This document shows, piece after piece, positions 27,099 to 35,964 of a DNA stretch of 64,000 bases. Made by a program: the position numbers and the translations under genes. Numbering within the stretch: position 1 is the first letter of the stretch; the number at the start of each line of letters is the position of its first letter. The notes beneath the pieces were generated by a model, which was not told the DNA's origin, searched no databases, and worked only from the letters and a program-made list of their open reading frames with translations. This stretch comes from CAZTHM01 sp041946825 (GTDB lineage: Bacteria > Acidobacteriota > Terriglobia > UBA7540), in the NCBI GenBank assembly GCA_041946825.1, contig JBHGBD010000018.1:28316-92315 (forward strand). Reading direction: 5' to 3'.

Positions 27099-27395
27099 TT
27101 ATCGGGCCTTGGCTTTCTCTTCCTGATAAGCTTGCTTCCCGGCTTCAAGCGCCGCGGAGAGTTGCTCCTTCTGCTTGCTCACCACGTCCTTCGCCTTGTC
27201 CACCGCCTCTTCGGCTTGCTTGCGTATTTCCCGTCCCCGGTTGGAAACGTAGTCTCTTCCCTCTTCGGCCTTCTGGGTCAGGAAATCGCGCGTCTCTTTG
27301 CCTGACTTCGGCGCAAAGAGGAGAGCCAGCACCGCACCGATGCCCGCGCCGGCCAGGAAGAATGCAACTTTCGAAGCTCCGTTGTCTTCACTCAT
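27099..27395 (-). CDS. YtxH domain protein
   Basis: This small 98-residue protein has an N-terminal glycine-rich membrane segment (FFLAGAGIGAVLALLFAPKSG) typical of YtxH, then a charged helical tail. Family members are general-stress-related membrane proteins of unclear function. It is a tandem paralogue of the next gene upstream (27648-27418), with which it shares LALLFAPKSGK and a following REIRKQAE-type helix; the two are 22 bp apart. Confidence 0.85.
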   Translation of the reverse strand: MSEDNGASKVAFFLAGAGIGAVLALLFAPKSGKETRDFLTQKAEEGRDYVSNRGREIRKQAEEAVDKAKDVVSKQKEQLSAALEAGKQAYQEEKAKAR

Positions 27396-27417
27396 TGGAA
27401 ATCCTCCCCTTTCACTA

Positions 27418-27648
27418 TTACGTGAGTCTGGCTGCCAGATCCTTGCCCTTCCCCACGACGTCCTCAGCCTGCTTGCGAATTTCCTTGCCCAAGGTGGTCA
27501 TGTATTCTCTCCCATCCTCTGCCCGGCGGGACAAGTACTTCCGTGTGTCCTTGCCGGACTTGGGGGCAAAGAGCAGAGCCAGGCCGGCACCAACGCCGAC
27601 CCCGACCAGCAAGAATGCCAAGTACGATGTTCCTCTGCACTCACTCAT
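27418..27648 (-). CDS. YtxH domain protein, first of tandem pair
   Basis: The 76-residue protein starts at an ATG with GGAGG at 6-nt spacing. The membrane segment AFLLVGVGVGAGLALLFAPK (residues 11-30) is followed by a short amphipathic helix. It is the first gene of the leftward set YtxH, YtxH, DUF948-like, DUF2064. A candidate promoter is at 27677-27706, and a palindrome just beyond it may be an operator. Confidence 0.85.
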   Translation of the reverse strand: MSECRGTSYLAFLLVGVGVGAGLALLFAPKSGKDTRKYLSRRAEDGREYMTTLGKEIRKQAEDVVGKGKDLAARLT

Positions 27649-27676
27649 AGGACACCTCCAAACCGTTTACTGCCCA

Positions 27677-27706
27677 ACCTTAGCACGACGAGTCCAGCGG
27701 ATGCAA
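27677..27706 (-). promoter_or_regulatory. Candidate promoter of the YtxH gene set
   Basis: On the minus strand TTGCAT (27706-27701) and TAAGGT (27682-27677) are separated by 18 bp. The predicted start near 27670 leaves a leader of about 20 nt before the first YtxH ATG. Confidence 0.5.
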
Positions 27707-27727
27707 TGACAAGGTCAAGAAATAATT

Positions 27728-27744
27728 GACTATTATTAATAGTC
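27728..27744. promoter_or_regulatory. Perfect 8-bp palindrome, possible operator
   Basis: GACTATTA and TAATAGTC flank a single central T. The site is AT-rich in a GC-rich genome and lies 22 bp upstream of the YtxH -35 element, inside the gap after uvrC. A second small inverted repeat, AGTCC-GTCT-GGACT (27741-27754), overlaps it and could be part of a weak uvrC terminator. Confidence 0.4.
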
Positions 27745-27762
27745 CGTCTGGACTGTTTATAA

Positions 27763-29586
27763 TTACTTGACTCCTCCCGCAACTACCTTCTTCAAGTGTT
27801 GAAGGATCAGCGCTGCCTGCGTCGGCTTAACCGCTTGGCTTAGCTCTTCCTGCGAAAGCGACTTCAGCCGATTGACGCTCCCAAACTGGGTCAGGAGCTT
27901 CTTCGCGGTCTTCTCCCCTACGCCGGGGATTGCCAGGAGTTCGGACGTTAGTTGCCGACCGCTCCGCCGTGCGCGATGGAAGGTGACCGCGAAGCGGTGC
28001 GCCTCATCGCGGATCTGCTGGATCAGGTGCAGTACGGGCGAGTGGCGGTCGAGCGCGACCGGCTCATTTTCCCGCCCATGAACGAAGAGAATCTCTTCCT
28101 TCTTCGCGATACTCGCCAGCGGCTGATTGATGATCTGCAAGCTCTCGAGCGCCTCGGCGGCGGCATGTAGCTGCCCGATTCCACCGTCCACGAGCACAAG
28201 GTCCGGCAGGGGTTTCTTCTCTTCCTGCAGGCGGCGATAGCGCCGCCCGACGACCTCGCGCATGCTGGCAAAATCGTCATTCTGCGGCACGGTCTTGATG
28301 ATGAATTTCCGGTAGTCTGACTTCTTCATGCGCCCGGCTTCCCAGACCACCATCGAAGCGACAATGTCAGAGCCCTGGATGTGCGAAATGTCGAAGCATT
28401 CGATGCGGTTGGGCGGCTTGGGAAGTTCGAGCGTTTCCGCCATACCTTCGAGCATCTCGCGCGCCTGCGGCTTGAGAATGCGGAAGCGCCGCTCGAAGGA
28501 ATGCCGGGCGTTTCTGGCCACGAGCTCGAGCAAGGCGCGCTTCTGTCCGCGCTGCGGCGTCAGGATCTGGGCCTTTCGTCCGCGCTTTTCCGTCAACAGT
28601 TCTTCCAGAATTTCGCGGTCTTCAAAATCGACCGGAACGTGAATTTCGCAAGGCACGTAGGGGTGGTCAAGATAAACCTGTTTGACGAGCGAGGAAAAAA
28701 GCTCGCGGGCGTTGAAGTTTTCCAGGTCTTCCCAGAAGAACTCCCGGCGGTCCACGACCCGCCCGGCGCGCAGGTGGAACAGGTTAACGGCGACCTGGGA
28801 ACCCTCCTGATGGAAGCCGAAAACGTCGGCGTCTTCCCCGCGCGACGCCGCCATTTTCTGCCGCTCGCGTAACTCCTCGACGGTCGAGACCAAGTCGCGA
28901 TACCGGGCTGCCTCCTCGAATTGCTCGTTTTCGGATGCCGCCATCATGCGCGCATGGAGGTCGCGCACCAGGTCGCTCTCGCGCCCTTCGAGCAGCCAGC
29001 GGACATCACGCACCGCCTCGGCGTAACGCTCCGGCGTGGTCAATCCCTCGACGCACGGGCCCCAGCAGCGTTTGATATAGAACTGCAGACAGGGCCGTGG
29101 ATGAAACCGCGTCAGATCCACGTTGCACGACGGGACGAGAAACCGGCGGTGAATCAAATCAACGATCCGGTAGGCGAGGCTGGCGGGAAAATACGGCCCG
29201 AAGTAGATCGAGCCGTCCTTCTTCAACCGCCGCGTCACGTACACGCGCGGGAAGCGCTCGCCGAGTGTCAGCTTGATGTGGGGGTAAGACTTATCGTCGC
29301 GCAGCAAGACGTTGTAGCGCGGCTTGTACTGTTTGATGAGATTGTTCTCAAGCGCCGTGGCTTCTTTCTCGTTGTCGACCAGGATGGTCTCGAGATCCGC
29401 GGCCGCGTCCAGCATCACGTCGCGCTTGGTGTCGGAAGGACGCGACTCCTGAAAATAGGAGCGAACACGGTGGCGAAGCGACTTCGCCTTCCCGACGTAA
29501 ATCGGCCGGCCCCCCTCGTCCTTGAAGATGTAAACCCCCGGCTGGGCGGGAAGCGCTTCGGCTTTTTGTGACAACGATTCGTTCAC
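27763..29586 (-). CDS. uvrC: Excinuclease ABC subunit C (UvrC)
   Basis: UvrC makes the two incisions beside a DNA lesion after UvrA/UvrB recognition. The GTG at 29586 has GGAG 7 nt upstream and gives 607 residues; an in-frame GTG at 29619 lacks a clear site. The GIY-YIG nuclease domain is at the start (PGVYIFKDEGGRPIYVGKAK), then a Cys-containing segment (CLQFYIKRCWGPC), the UVR motif (about 185-220), the RNase H-like second nuclease domain (ECFDISHIQGSDIVASMVVW, LVLVDGGIGQL) and C-terminal helix-hairpin-helix (LLAIPGVGEKTAKKLLTQFG). The length is normal for the family. uvrA is 9 kb away in a separate unit. Confidence 0.96.
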   Translation of the reverse strand: MNESLSQKAEALPAQPGVYIFKDEGGRPIYVGKAKSLRHRVRSYFQESRPSDTKRDVMLDAAADLETILVDNEKEATALENNLIKQYKPRYNVLLRDDKSYPHIKLTLGERFPRVYVTRRLKKDGSIYFGPYFPASLAYRIVDLIHRRFLVPSCNVDLTRFHPRPCLQFYIKRCWGPCVEGLTTPERYAEAVRDVRWLLEGRESDLVRDLHARMMAASENEQFEEAARYRDLVSTVEELRERQKMAASRGEDADVFGFHQEGSQVAVNLFHLRAGRVVDRREFFWEDLENFNARELFSSLVKQVYLDHPYVPCEIHVPVDFEDREILEELLTEKRGRKAQILTPQRGQKRALLELVARNARHSFERRFRILKPQAREMLEGMAETLELPKPPNRIECFDISHIQGSDIVASMVVWEAGRMKKSDYRKFIIKTVPQNDDFASMREVVGRRYRRLQEEKKPLPDLVLVDGGIGQLHAAAEALESLQIINQPLASIAKKEEILFVHGRENEPVALDRHSPVLHLIQQIRDEAHRFAVTFHRARRSGRQLTSELLAIPGVGEKTAKKLLTQFGSVNRLKSLSQEELSQAVKPTQAALILQHLKKVVAGGVK

Positions 29587-29698
29587 GTCGAGACTCCGGC
29601 AATTCCAATTATGCGCCACGCCGCGAGGGTGTCAATCAGCCGGGAAAGTGGCGACTCGGAGGATTGACAGTGTGGCGGCAGGCGGCGAGAATCGTCTT

Positions 29699-30163
29699 AT
29701 GTGGCGCGTGTTGATCTTTTCGGCTGCCCTGTTGATGGTGATTGCGCTGGCATCAAGCCGAGGGGTGGGGCAAGGCACACTCCCGCCCGCCCCCGCTCCT
29801 GCGCCTGACGAGGAAGTGAAGCCCCTTCCCACTCCGCCGGCGTGGAAGTCAGTGGAGGTCGGAAACTTTTACCTGCACCGCAAGAAATACCGCGCCGCGC
29901 TTAGCCGATTTCAGGAAGCAGCGAAAACCGATCCCTACAACCCTCAGGCTTACCTGGGCATGGGAACGGTTTACGACCGGCTGGGCCTGAAGCAGAAGGC
30001 GCTGGACAACTATCGCAAGTATCTCGACCTGCTGCCTTCGGCGAAGGAAGCCGAAGACGCGAAGGAAGTCCAAAAAGCTATCGCGCGTCTGGAAGGACAG
30101 TTGAAGGTGCGGAAGAAAGCCGGTACCGCTGCCACCAGCACCTCTGCACCGACCAACCCCTAA
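29699..30163 (+). CDS. Small exported TPR protein
   Basis: The ATG at 29699 begins a hydrophobic signal (MWRVLIFSAALLMVIALASS) and gives 154 residues; a GTG at 29648 extends the frame without benefit. A Pro-rich linker (LPPAPAPAPDEE) is followed by about two TPR units (GNFYLHRKKYRAALSRFQEA, AYLGMGTVYDRLGLKQKALD) and a Lys/Ala/Thr-rich tail. It resembles the TPR portion of BamD-like or outer-membrane assembly proteins, but the assignment is not secure. It diverges from uvrC. Confidence 0.7.
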   Translation: MWRVLIFSAALLMVIALASSRGVGQGTLPPAPAPAPDEEVKPLPTPPAWKSVEVGNFYLHRKKYRAALSRFQEAAKTDPYNPQAYLGMGTVYDRLGLKQKALDNYRKYLDLLPSAKEAEDAKEVQKAIARLEGQLKVRKKAGTAATSTSAPTNP

Positions 30164-30229
30164 GAAACTCCACTCGGATCGGTCACAGTGCTGCCGGCCC
30201 AAGGCAGAGCGTCAGCAGCAACTCAGGCG

Positions 30230-30508
30230 CTATTGATCGGCTCCCGACTGGCCGGACTCTTCCGCGTCTTCTTGTGCCGGGGCGTCGAAATATTCTGCAA
30301 GGATTTCGGCTGCGCGCCTCGCGTCCTCCTCACGCACCAGAACCTGCGCGTCCACAACCGGAATAGTCTCCGCCGCGATGTCTCCGGGCACGATACTCTC
30401 GATGCCTTCGGTTTCAAGGATGTTTCTGGCAAGTTCGGCATTCATAACTGCCGAACCGCCGCCAAAGGTTCGAACCGGCACCAGCCGAATGTCTTGGTCT
30501 CCGCTCAT
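30230..30508 (-). CDS. DUF2007 putative signal-transducing protein
   Basis: A 92-residue cytoplasmic protein starts at an ATG preceded by GGAGG (short spacing). LVPVRTFGGGSAVMNAELAR followed by NILETEGIESIVPG and a second strand-helix (VQ/DAQVLVREEDARRAAEIL) is the DUF2007 pattern, a ferredoxin-like fold related to PII-type domains. No partner is visible. It diverges from the D-aminoacylase gene with a 55-bp gap, so their promoters probably overlap. Confidence 0.75.
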   Translation of the reverse strand: MSGDQDIRLVPVRTFGGGSAVMNAELARNILETEGIESIVPGDIAAETIPVVDAQVLVREEDARRAAEILAEYFDAPAQEDAEESGQSGADQ

Positions 30509-30563
30509 AGCCCTCCAGTATAATCCTGCCGCCTGCACTCGTGGCGGAAGAAAGGAGATACGC

Positions 30564-32282
30564 ATGGACTCACGGAATTCCCCAAGGGCTCGATGGTTCG
30601 TGGCGCTCGCGGTCCTCTTCGCAGGGGCAGCGCTGCTTGTTCAAGTCGCGCCGATACCGCTCGCTCAGGAACCGCAATACGACCTTCTGATCGTGAACGG
30701 CCACATCCTCGACGGCAGCGGCGGCCCGTGGTACGCGGGCTCGGTGGCGGTGAAGGACGGCAAGATCGCGGATGTCGGGCGCCTCACCAACGCCACGGCG
30801 CGGCAGGTGATCGACGCGAAAGGAATGATCGTCGCGCCGGGATTTATCGACATGCACAGCCATTCCGACTACACACTGATCGTGGATGGCGATGCACAGA
30901 GCAAAATCCGCCAGGGCGTGACCACCGAGATCCTGGGCGAAGCTGAGTCTGCGGCGCCGGTGATGGGTCCTGTTGTCCCGGACTTCGACAAGAGCTTGCG
31001 GCGGTACGGTATCAAGCGTGATTGGGCGACCCTGGCCGAATACTTCGCGCGCCTCGAGCGCCAGGGGATTTCAGTGAACATCGCCTCCTACGTAGGCAGC
31101 GGCCAGGTGCGCAACTGCGTGATGGGAAATGTTGATCGCGCCCCCACGGCGGAAGAACTCGAAAAGATGAAATCCCTGGTCGATCAGGCGATGCGTGAAG
31201 GCGCCATCGGCCTCTCGTCGGGCCTCATCTATCCGCCCAACGCGTTTGCCAAAACCGACGAGCTCATCGACCTGGCGAAAGTGGCCGCCCGATACGGCGG
31301 CATCTACGCCAGCCACATTCGAACCGAAAGCGACAACAGTCTGGCCGCCATCAACGAAGCCATCGAAATCAGCGAGAAGGGCGGGCTCCCCGCGCATATT
31401 TTCCACTTCAAGAAATACGGCCGCGCTAACTGGGGCCACATGCCGGAGCAGGTCGCCAAAATCCAGGCGGCGCGCGACCGCGGCCTGGACATCACCGCCG
31501 ACCAGTATCCCTACATCGCCGCCATGACCGGACTCGAGATGTGCCTGCCGCCGAAGTTTCTCGAGGGAACGTCGGAGCAGATTGTCGAACGCCTGAAAGA
31601 TCCAAAGAGCCGTGCTGAAATCCGCCACGCCATCGAGACTGGAGTCCCGCTCTGGGGCGACAACGAGGTCAAAAGCGTGGGCGGGTGGCACGGAGTCCTC
31701 GTCGCGTCGCTCCAAAAACCGGAGAACAAACAGTACGAAGGCAAGCGCATGGATGAAGTCGGGAAAATGATGGGCAAAGACCCGCTCGACGCGCTGTGCG
31801 ACCTACTGATTTCCGAAGGCGGGGCGGCTGAGGCCGTTTATTTCGGCATGAATCCAGCCGATGTGGAATTGGCAATGAAGCAGCCCTGGGTCGGCGTGGG
31901 CTCGGACGGCGTCGCGGTGACGCCGCAGATGGAATTTATCGGCAAGCCGCATCCGCGCTTTTATGGGACGTTCCCGCGTGTGCTTGGCTATTACGTCCGC
32001 GAGCAGAAAGTGCTGACACTCCCGGAGGCGATTCGCAAGATGACTTCCTTCGCGGCCGCGGTCGAAGGTCTCACGGATCGTGGGCTGCTGCGGCCCGGCA
32101 TGGCGGCGGATGTCACTGTCTTCGATCCCGCCACCGTAAGCGATAAAGCGACGTTCGAGAATCCGCTGCAGTACGCGGTGGGAATCGAATACGTGGTCGT
32201 CAATGGCACAATCGTGCTCAACAATGGCGAGCACACCGGCGCCAAGCCGGGGCGAGTGCTTTACGGCCGTGGGAAGACTTAG
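30564..32282 (+). CDS. Exported N-acyl-D-amino-acid deacylase (D-aminoacylase) family amidohydrolase
   Basis: This is a 572-residue metal-dependent amidohydrolase that removes the acyl group from N-acyl-D-amino acids. The ATG at 30564 follows AAGGAG; residues 10-32 form a signal peptide, so the enzyme probably acts in the periplasm. Seen are the first metal motif MHSHSDYT, GVTTEILGEAESAAPV, the ASHIRTES and HIFHFKKYGR histidines, ITADQYPYIAAMTGLEM, and the C-terminal RGLLRPGMAADVTVFDP typical of composite-domain amidohydrolases. Possible substrates are D-amino acid derivatives from peptidoglycan. Confidence 0.92.
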   Translation: MDSRNSPRARWFVALAVLFAGAALLVQVAPIPLAQEPQYDLLIVNGHILDGSGGPWYAGSVAVKDGKIADVGRLTNATARQVIDAKGMIVAPGFIDMHSHSDYTLIVDGDAQSKIRQGVTTEILGEAESAAPVMGPVVPDFDKSLRRYGIKRDWATLAEYFARLERQGISVNIASYVGSGQVRNCVMGNVDRAPTAEELEKMKSLVDQAMREGAIGLSSGLIYPPNAFAKTDELIDLAKVAARYGGIYASHIRTESDNSLAAINEAIEISEKGGLPAHIFHFKKYGRANWGHMPEQVAKIQAARDRGLDITADQYPYIAAMTGLEMCLPPKFLEGTSEQIVERLKDPKSRAEIRHAIETGVPLWGDNEVKSVGGWHGVLVASLQKPENKQYEGKRMDEVGKMMGKDPLDALCDLLISEGGAAEAVYFGMNPADVELAMKQPWVGVGSDGVAVTPQMEFIGKPHPRFYGTFPRVLGYYVREQKVLTLPEAIRKMTSFAAAVEGLTDRGLLRPGMAADVTVFDPATVSDKATFENPLQYAVGIEYVVVNGTIVLNNGEHTGAKPGRVLYGRGKT

Positions 32283-32424
32283 GAGCAACTCTGCTCGCCG
32301 CCCGCTAAGCCGTGAATCTTCCACGAAATCATCGCCCCCATCCGCTTGCCGTGCGGAGATGGATCGCGAATGCATCCGAGCCGGCCTGATTTGCGAGTGT
32401 GTGTTGTGCTACGATAGGCATTGT

Positions 32425-32667
32425 ATGACCACCCGCGTATTTGACCGCATCACGGTTGAACCCGGGAAGTGCGATGGCAAACCCTGCATTCGCGGCCTGC
32501 GCATCCCTGTCCATCTCGTTTTACGGCTGCTGGCCAACGGCAAAACGCCACGCGAAATCACTGCTGACTATCCGGAACTTGAAGAAGCCGACATCCAGCA
32601 GGCGATGGAGTACGCCGCGTGGCTGGCTAACGAGAAGACGTTGGTAGTCCTCGGCCCACCCAAGTGA
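32425..32667 (+). CDS. DUF433 family antitoxin-like protein
   Basis: The 80-residue protein reads VFDRITVEPGKCDGKPCIRG, RIPVHLVLRLLANGKTPREI and DYPELEEADIQQAMEYAAWL. This is the DUF433 helix-turn-helix-like fold commonly paired with PIN-like toxins. The start is the ATG at 32425. An extended -10-like TGCTACGAT at 32407-32415 would give a nearly leaderless transcript. Its stop overlaps the start of the next gene by 4 bp, indicating translational coupling. Confidence 0.88.
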   Translation: MTTRVFDRITVEPGKCDGKPCIRGLRIPVHLVLRLLANGKTPREITADYPELEEADIQQAMEYAAWLANEKTLVVLGPPK

Positions 32668-33029
32668 AATTCCTTGCCAACATGGGGATATCCCCGCGCA
32701 CGGTCGCATTTCTGCGAGACTTCGGCCACGAGGCTGTTCGGCTGCCTGAAATTGGAATGGACCGCGCAAGCGACATGGAAGTCATCGCACTCGCATCGCG
32801 TGAAGGTCAAGTTGTGTTGACCTTTGACCTGGACTATCCGGCTTTGTTGGCGCTCAACGTCAAGGGCCGCGCATCGGCGATTGTTTTCCGAACCACCAAA
32901 GCGGATGCGACCTGGATAAACTCGCGCCTCGAACAGTTCCTGCCTATGATTGAATCAGCTCTGCTGGAAGGTGCCATCGTTGTGGTTGAGGATGATCGGG
33001 CGCGCATCCGAAGATTTGTTGACTTGTAA
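32664..33029 (+). CDS. DUF5615 PIN-like toxin-like protein
   Basis: The 121-residue protein starts at GTG 32664 within the end of the DUF433 gene. It has the PIN-like pattern: MKFLANMGISPRTVAFLRDF (an early acidic residue is replaced by Asn at position 6), GHEAVRLPEIGMDRASDMEV, VVLTFDLDYPALLALN and a closing strand. Members of this family are presumed nucleases controlled by the DUF433 partner, forming a type II toxin-antitoxin-like module. Many family members have Asp in LLDEN/FLxDx near the N-terminus; the Asn here may reduce activity. Confidence 0.85.
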   Translation: MKFLANMGISPRTVAFLRDFGHEAVRLPEIGMDRASDMEVIALASREGQVVLTFDLDYPALLALNVKGRASAIVFRTTKADATWINSRLEQFLPMIESALLEGAIVVVEDDRARIRRFVDL

Positions 33030-33124
33030 CCCACGGCAATCTCCCTCCATCACTCCAAACTGACCCCCGCAATGAAGTCTTCGCCGAAGTCGCAGAATGA
33101 TCGGATTGCCCAATTCACACTTGG

Positions 33125-35125
33125 CTACTTCAAGGGCGAAAAGATCACCGCCAAGCCGCCGCCGGGGGCGAGGTGGACTTTCAGCTTATCGCCCGGCTTG
33201 ACGCGCTTCTTTGAAATGCTGAGGCTTGTCGCAACCTTGTCGGCGTCGGCGCCGTCAGCGAAGATTTGAGCTTCGTAGTCGCCCGCGCCGAGGAAGCTGA
33301 GCGGGATTTCCAGGTCGCGCGAATCCCAATTCGTCATCGCGCCGAGATACCAGACGCCATCCTTCTGGCGCGCGACGGTGACGTACTGGCCGGGCTCGCC
33401 GGTCAACACCCTCGTATCGTCCCACACGGTTGGCACCTTCTCGATAAACTCGAATCCCGGCTGGCCTTCGTAAGCCTCGGGATGATCGGACACCATCACC
33501 AGCGGGCTCTCGAAGGCGACGTACTTGGCAAGCTCGTGCGCGCGGGTGCCCTGGGTCATCGGCTCGAGGTTACGCGCGACGAACTGCTCGCGCGTGGCGT
33601 TGCGGAAGCCGCCGGGCGTGTAGTCGAGCGGCCCCCCGAGCATGCGCGTGAACGGCAGCGTCACGTCATGCTGTGGCGTAATGCGATCGCTCCACTTACT
33701 GTATTCGAGCCCCATCACACCCTCACGCGTGAGCAGGTTCGGGTACGCGCGGCGCAAACCCGTGGGCTTGTAGGCGCCGTGGAAGTCCACGGTCATCTTG
33801 TGCTCGGCGGCCTTGCGCACCATGCGCTCGTAGAAATTCACCATCTCCTGGTCGTCGCGGTCCATGAAGTCCACTTTCACGCCCGCCGCTCCCCACTTGC
33901 TGTAGAGCGCCAGCGCTTCGTCCATGTGCTTGTTCATCTCGGTCCAATAGACCCAGAGCAGAACTTTGACCCCTTTTGACTTCGCGTACTCGATGATGCG
34001 TGGGACGTTCGTCTGTTCCGTATGGTGGAGGATATCCACCGGATGGGTGTCATCTTTCTGGATATACCAACCAGCATCGACGAGCATGTATTCGAACTTG
34101 TGGCGCGCGGCGAAGTCCACGTAGTGGAGCATCGTTTCGGTGTTCATGCCGGGCTTGAAGCTGACATTGCGCGCGAAACTCCCCGACCACCAGTCCCACG
34201 CGGCGCGGCCGGGCTGGATCCAGCTTGTGTCGGCGAGCGCGCATGGAGCACTGAGGTTGAGAACCAAATAGCTGTTTTCGATCAGGTCGCCCGGGCGCGA
34301 TCCAAGCAGGATGATTCGCCACGGCGTCGCCTCGGGCGTTGACGCAACCACCGCTTCGTCCGAGGTTTTGGGAAGAGGGGAAAGCTTGCTCATCAGCGCG
34401 TTGGACACCCCCATCACGCCGCCCACGTACATGCCCGCGTAGTCGGTCAAATCGGCTTCGAGCAACGCCGCCCACGGTCCATTGGGAACTTCAATGAGCA
34501 GCGGCAGGGCCACGATCGACGTGGGCTTGATTTCATCCAGTCGCACGCGGTGGTAATCGGTTTCGTAGCTCGTGGTGTAGCTTCCCAGATTCAACGCGTA
34601 GGCATATGCCGGTTCACGAAAGTAGAAGCCGGTGTTCTCCGAAGAGAGCGTGAACTTGTCCAGAGCTTCCTGTTTGGGCAGGACGTACCGGAAAGCGGCG
34701 CCCTCGTTGTAAGCGCGGAAGATCAGATCCACCCGCCGGCCGGGCGCGTGACGCTCGCGCAGCGAAACGGAAAGTTGATTGTAGTGGTCGCGAACCTGGC
34801 GTTTGGCGCCGAATCGATTCTCCCAGGTCGTGTCTTCGGACTTCCGCTCCGACCCGATGATTTCCAAGTCCCGATCGAGCGGCTGGCCGCCCTTGAAATC
34901 CAACCCCAACGGCGAATCGGCCAGAACCAACGCGCCTTTGTAGGAGACACGATAGTAGGGCCGCTCGCCGGGCAAGTAGGGTTGTGGGTTCGATTTCAAC
35001 TGAAACTCAATCTTCACATTGCTGTCAGGAGAAGTCACAACGAGCGATTCGTCCGGAGAAGCGGAGAGGCATGCGTTTCCGGCCGCCGCCATGAGCGTCA
35101 GAGCGCCCGCGATATGCTTGAACAT
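33125..35125 (-). CDS. Glycoside hydrolase family 97
   Basis: The 666-residue exported protein starts at an ATG with GGAGG 8 nt upstream and has a signal peptide ending near residue 22 (NACLSAS). The GH97 N-terminal beta-super-sandwich (about 28-290) includes LVVTSPDSNVKIEF. The barrel contains MLVDAGWYIQKDDTHPVDIL, GVKVDFMDRDDQEMVNFYER and DFHGAYKPTGLRRAYPNLLT, and a C-terminal beta domain follows (DTRVLTGEPGQYVTVARQKD). GH97 enzymes are exo-acting on alpha-linked glucose or galactose. The Asp in VKVDFMD suggests the retaining (galactosidase-type) subgroup, an inference from motif context. It is the last gene of a long leftward series. Confidence 0.92.
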   Translation of the reverse strand: MFKHIAGALTLMAAAGNACLSASPDESLVVTSPDSNVKIEFQLKSNPQPYLPGERPYYRVSYKGALVLADSPLGLDFKGGQPLDRDLEIIGSERKSEDTTWENRFGAKRQVRDHYNQLSVSLRERHAPGRRVDLIFRAYNEGAAFRYVLPKQEALDKFTLSSENTGFYFREPAYAYALNLGSYTTSYETDYHRVRLDEIKPTSIVALPLLIEVPNGPWAALLEADLTDYAGMYVGGVMGVSNALMSKLSPLPKTSDEAVVASTPEATPWRIILLGSRPGDLIENSYLVLNLSAPCALADTSWIQPGRAAWDWWSGSFARNVSFKPGMNTETMLHYVDFAARHKFEYMLVDAGWYIQKDDTHPVDILHHTEQTNVPRIIEYAKSKGVKVLLWVYWTEMNKHMDEALALYSKWGAAGVKVDFMDRDDQEMVNFYERMVRKAAEHKMTVDFHGAYKPTGLRRAYPNLLTREGVMGLEYSKWSDRITPQHDVTLPFTRMLGGPLDYTPGGFRNATREQFVARNLEPMTQGTRAHELAKYVAFESPLVMVSDHPEAYEGQPGFEFIEKVPTVWDDTRVLTGEPGQYVTVARQKDGVWYLGAMTNWDSRDLEIPLSFLGAGDYEAQIFADGADADKVATSLSISKKRVKPGDKLKVHLAPGGGLAVIFSPLK

Positions 35126-35215
35126 GGATGGATCCTCCGTCAGCGCGGATTGGAGCCGAGGGCGTATTGTAGCTCTCCACGAAGCGCCCGCACAGCCAAT
35201 CGCAGCCCTCCCGCA

Positions 35216-35956
35216 CTACGGGCAGGCCGACTTCAATTCCCTGCGCACCTGCTCGTAATTCGGAAATCGCTTCTCAGCATCGCGAAACTCCCGCGAATGC
35301 ACGACGCGGCGGTGGCCGTTGCGACCGACCGGGTGAAGGATGTGAAGCATTTCGTGGAAGACCAGATACTCGATGACGCGGCACGGGACTTTGGCGGAAT
35401 CAAGAGCGCGGCTGATGATGATCGTTCCGTGGGCCGAGTCGTAATGGCCGAGGACGCTTCGCGAGCGCGCCGGGCTCCAACCGATTCGCCGGCATATCAG
35501 TTCGCCGCGGAAAAAGCGCCGATTCAACTTGTCGAAGATTTCCTCCAAATCGTAGTGCCGCCCTTTCGCCGGCAGCAACCGCTTGCGTCCGCGCCGGCCA
35601 CGCGCCTCGTCGATCCGCCGCCGGACCTCGGGCTTCATGACGTAGGCGAGATAGCATTCGCGAGCCTCGCGTGAGGGCCGGCGGTGGAAAAGTTGGGCGA
35701 CAAGAATTTCTGCCAGCGCCTCGGTGACAATGGCGGGGGCGCCCTCCAGCAAATCGGAAAGGTGAACCGCCGCGCAGTCTCCGCGCAGCTGAATGCTGCT
35801 GCGGAGGTTGGCAAAGGGGCGATAGACGACCCGGAAGCTGGGGGCCGGCCGCTTCATCCCCAGCCGGCGAAACACTCTGAGAAATAGATCGTCCGGAGTC
35901 GCGGCCGGCGCGAACGGGAGCGGGATCTGTCGAGCTTCAGGGGCGGAAATCGACAA
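35216..35956 (-). CDS. SprT-like zinc metalloprotein
   Basis: The 246-residue protein has a zinc motif H201-E-M-L-H205 within EYLVFHEMLHILHPVGRNGH; a third ligand is likely a His in RRVVHSREF. The arrangement and the segment YDLEEIFDKLNRRFFRGELI match SprT/YgjP-like metalloprotease folds, some of which process DNA-protein crosslinks. The N-terminal 90 residues lack known motifs. The stop of the upstream gene is 8 bp away, so it is co-transcribed with two unknown exported proteins. DNA-repair function is only suggested by fold and by distant linkage to uvrA. Confidence 0.78.
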   Translation of the reverse strand: MSISAPEARQIPLPFAPAATPDDLFLRVFRRLGMKRPAPSFRVVYRPFANLRSSIQLRGDCAAVHLSDLLEGAPAIVTEALAEILVAQLFHRRPSREARECYLAYVMKPEVRRRIDEARGRRGRKRLLPAKGRHYDLEEIFDKLNRRFFRGELICRRIGWSPARSRSVLGHYDSAHGTIIISRALDSAKVPCRVIEYLVFHEMLHILHPVGRNGHRRVVHSREFRDAEKRFPNYEQVRRELKSACP

Positions 35957-35964
35957 GCCGCGTT

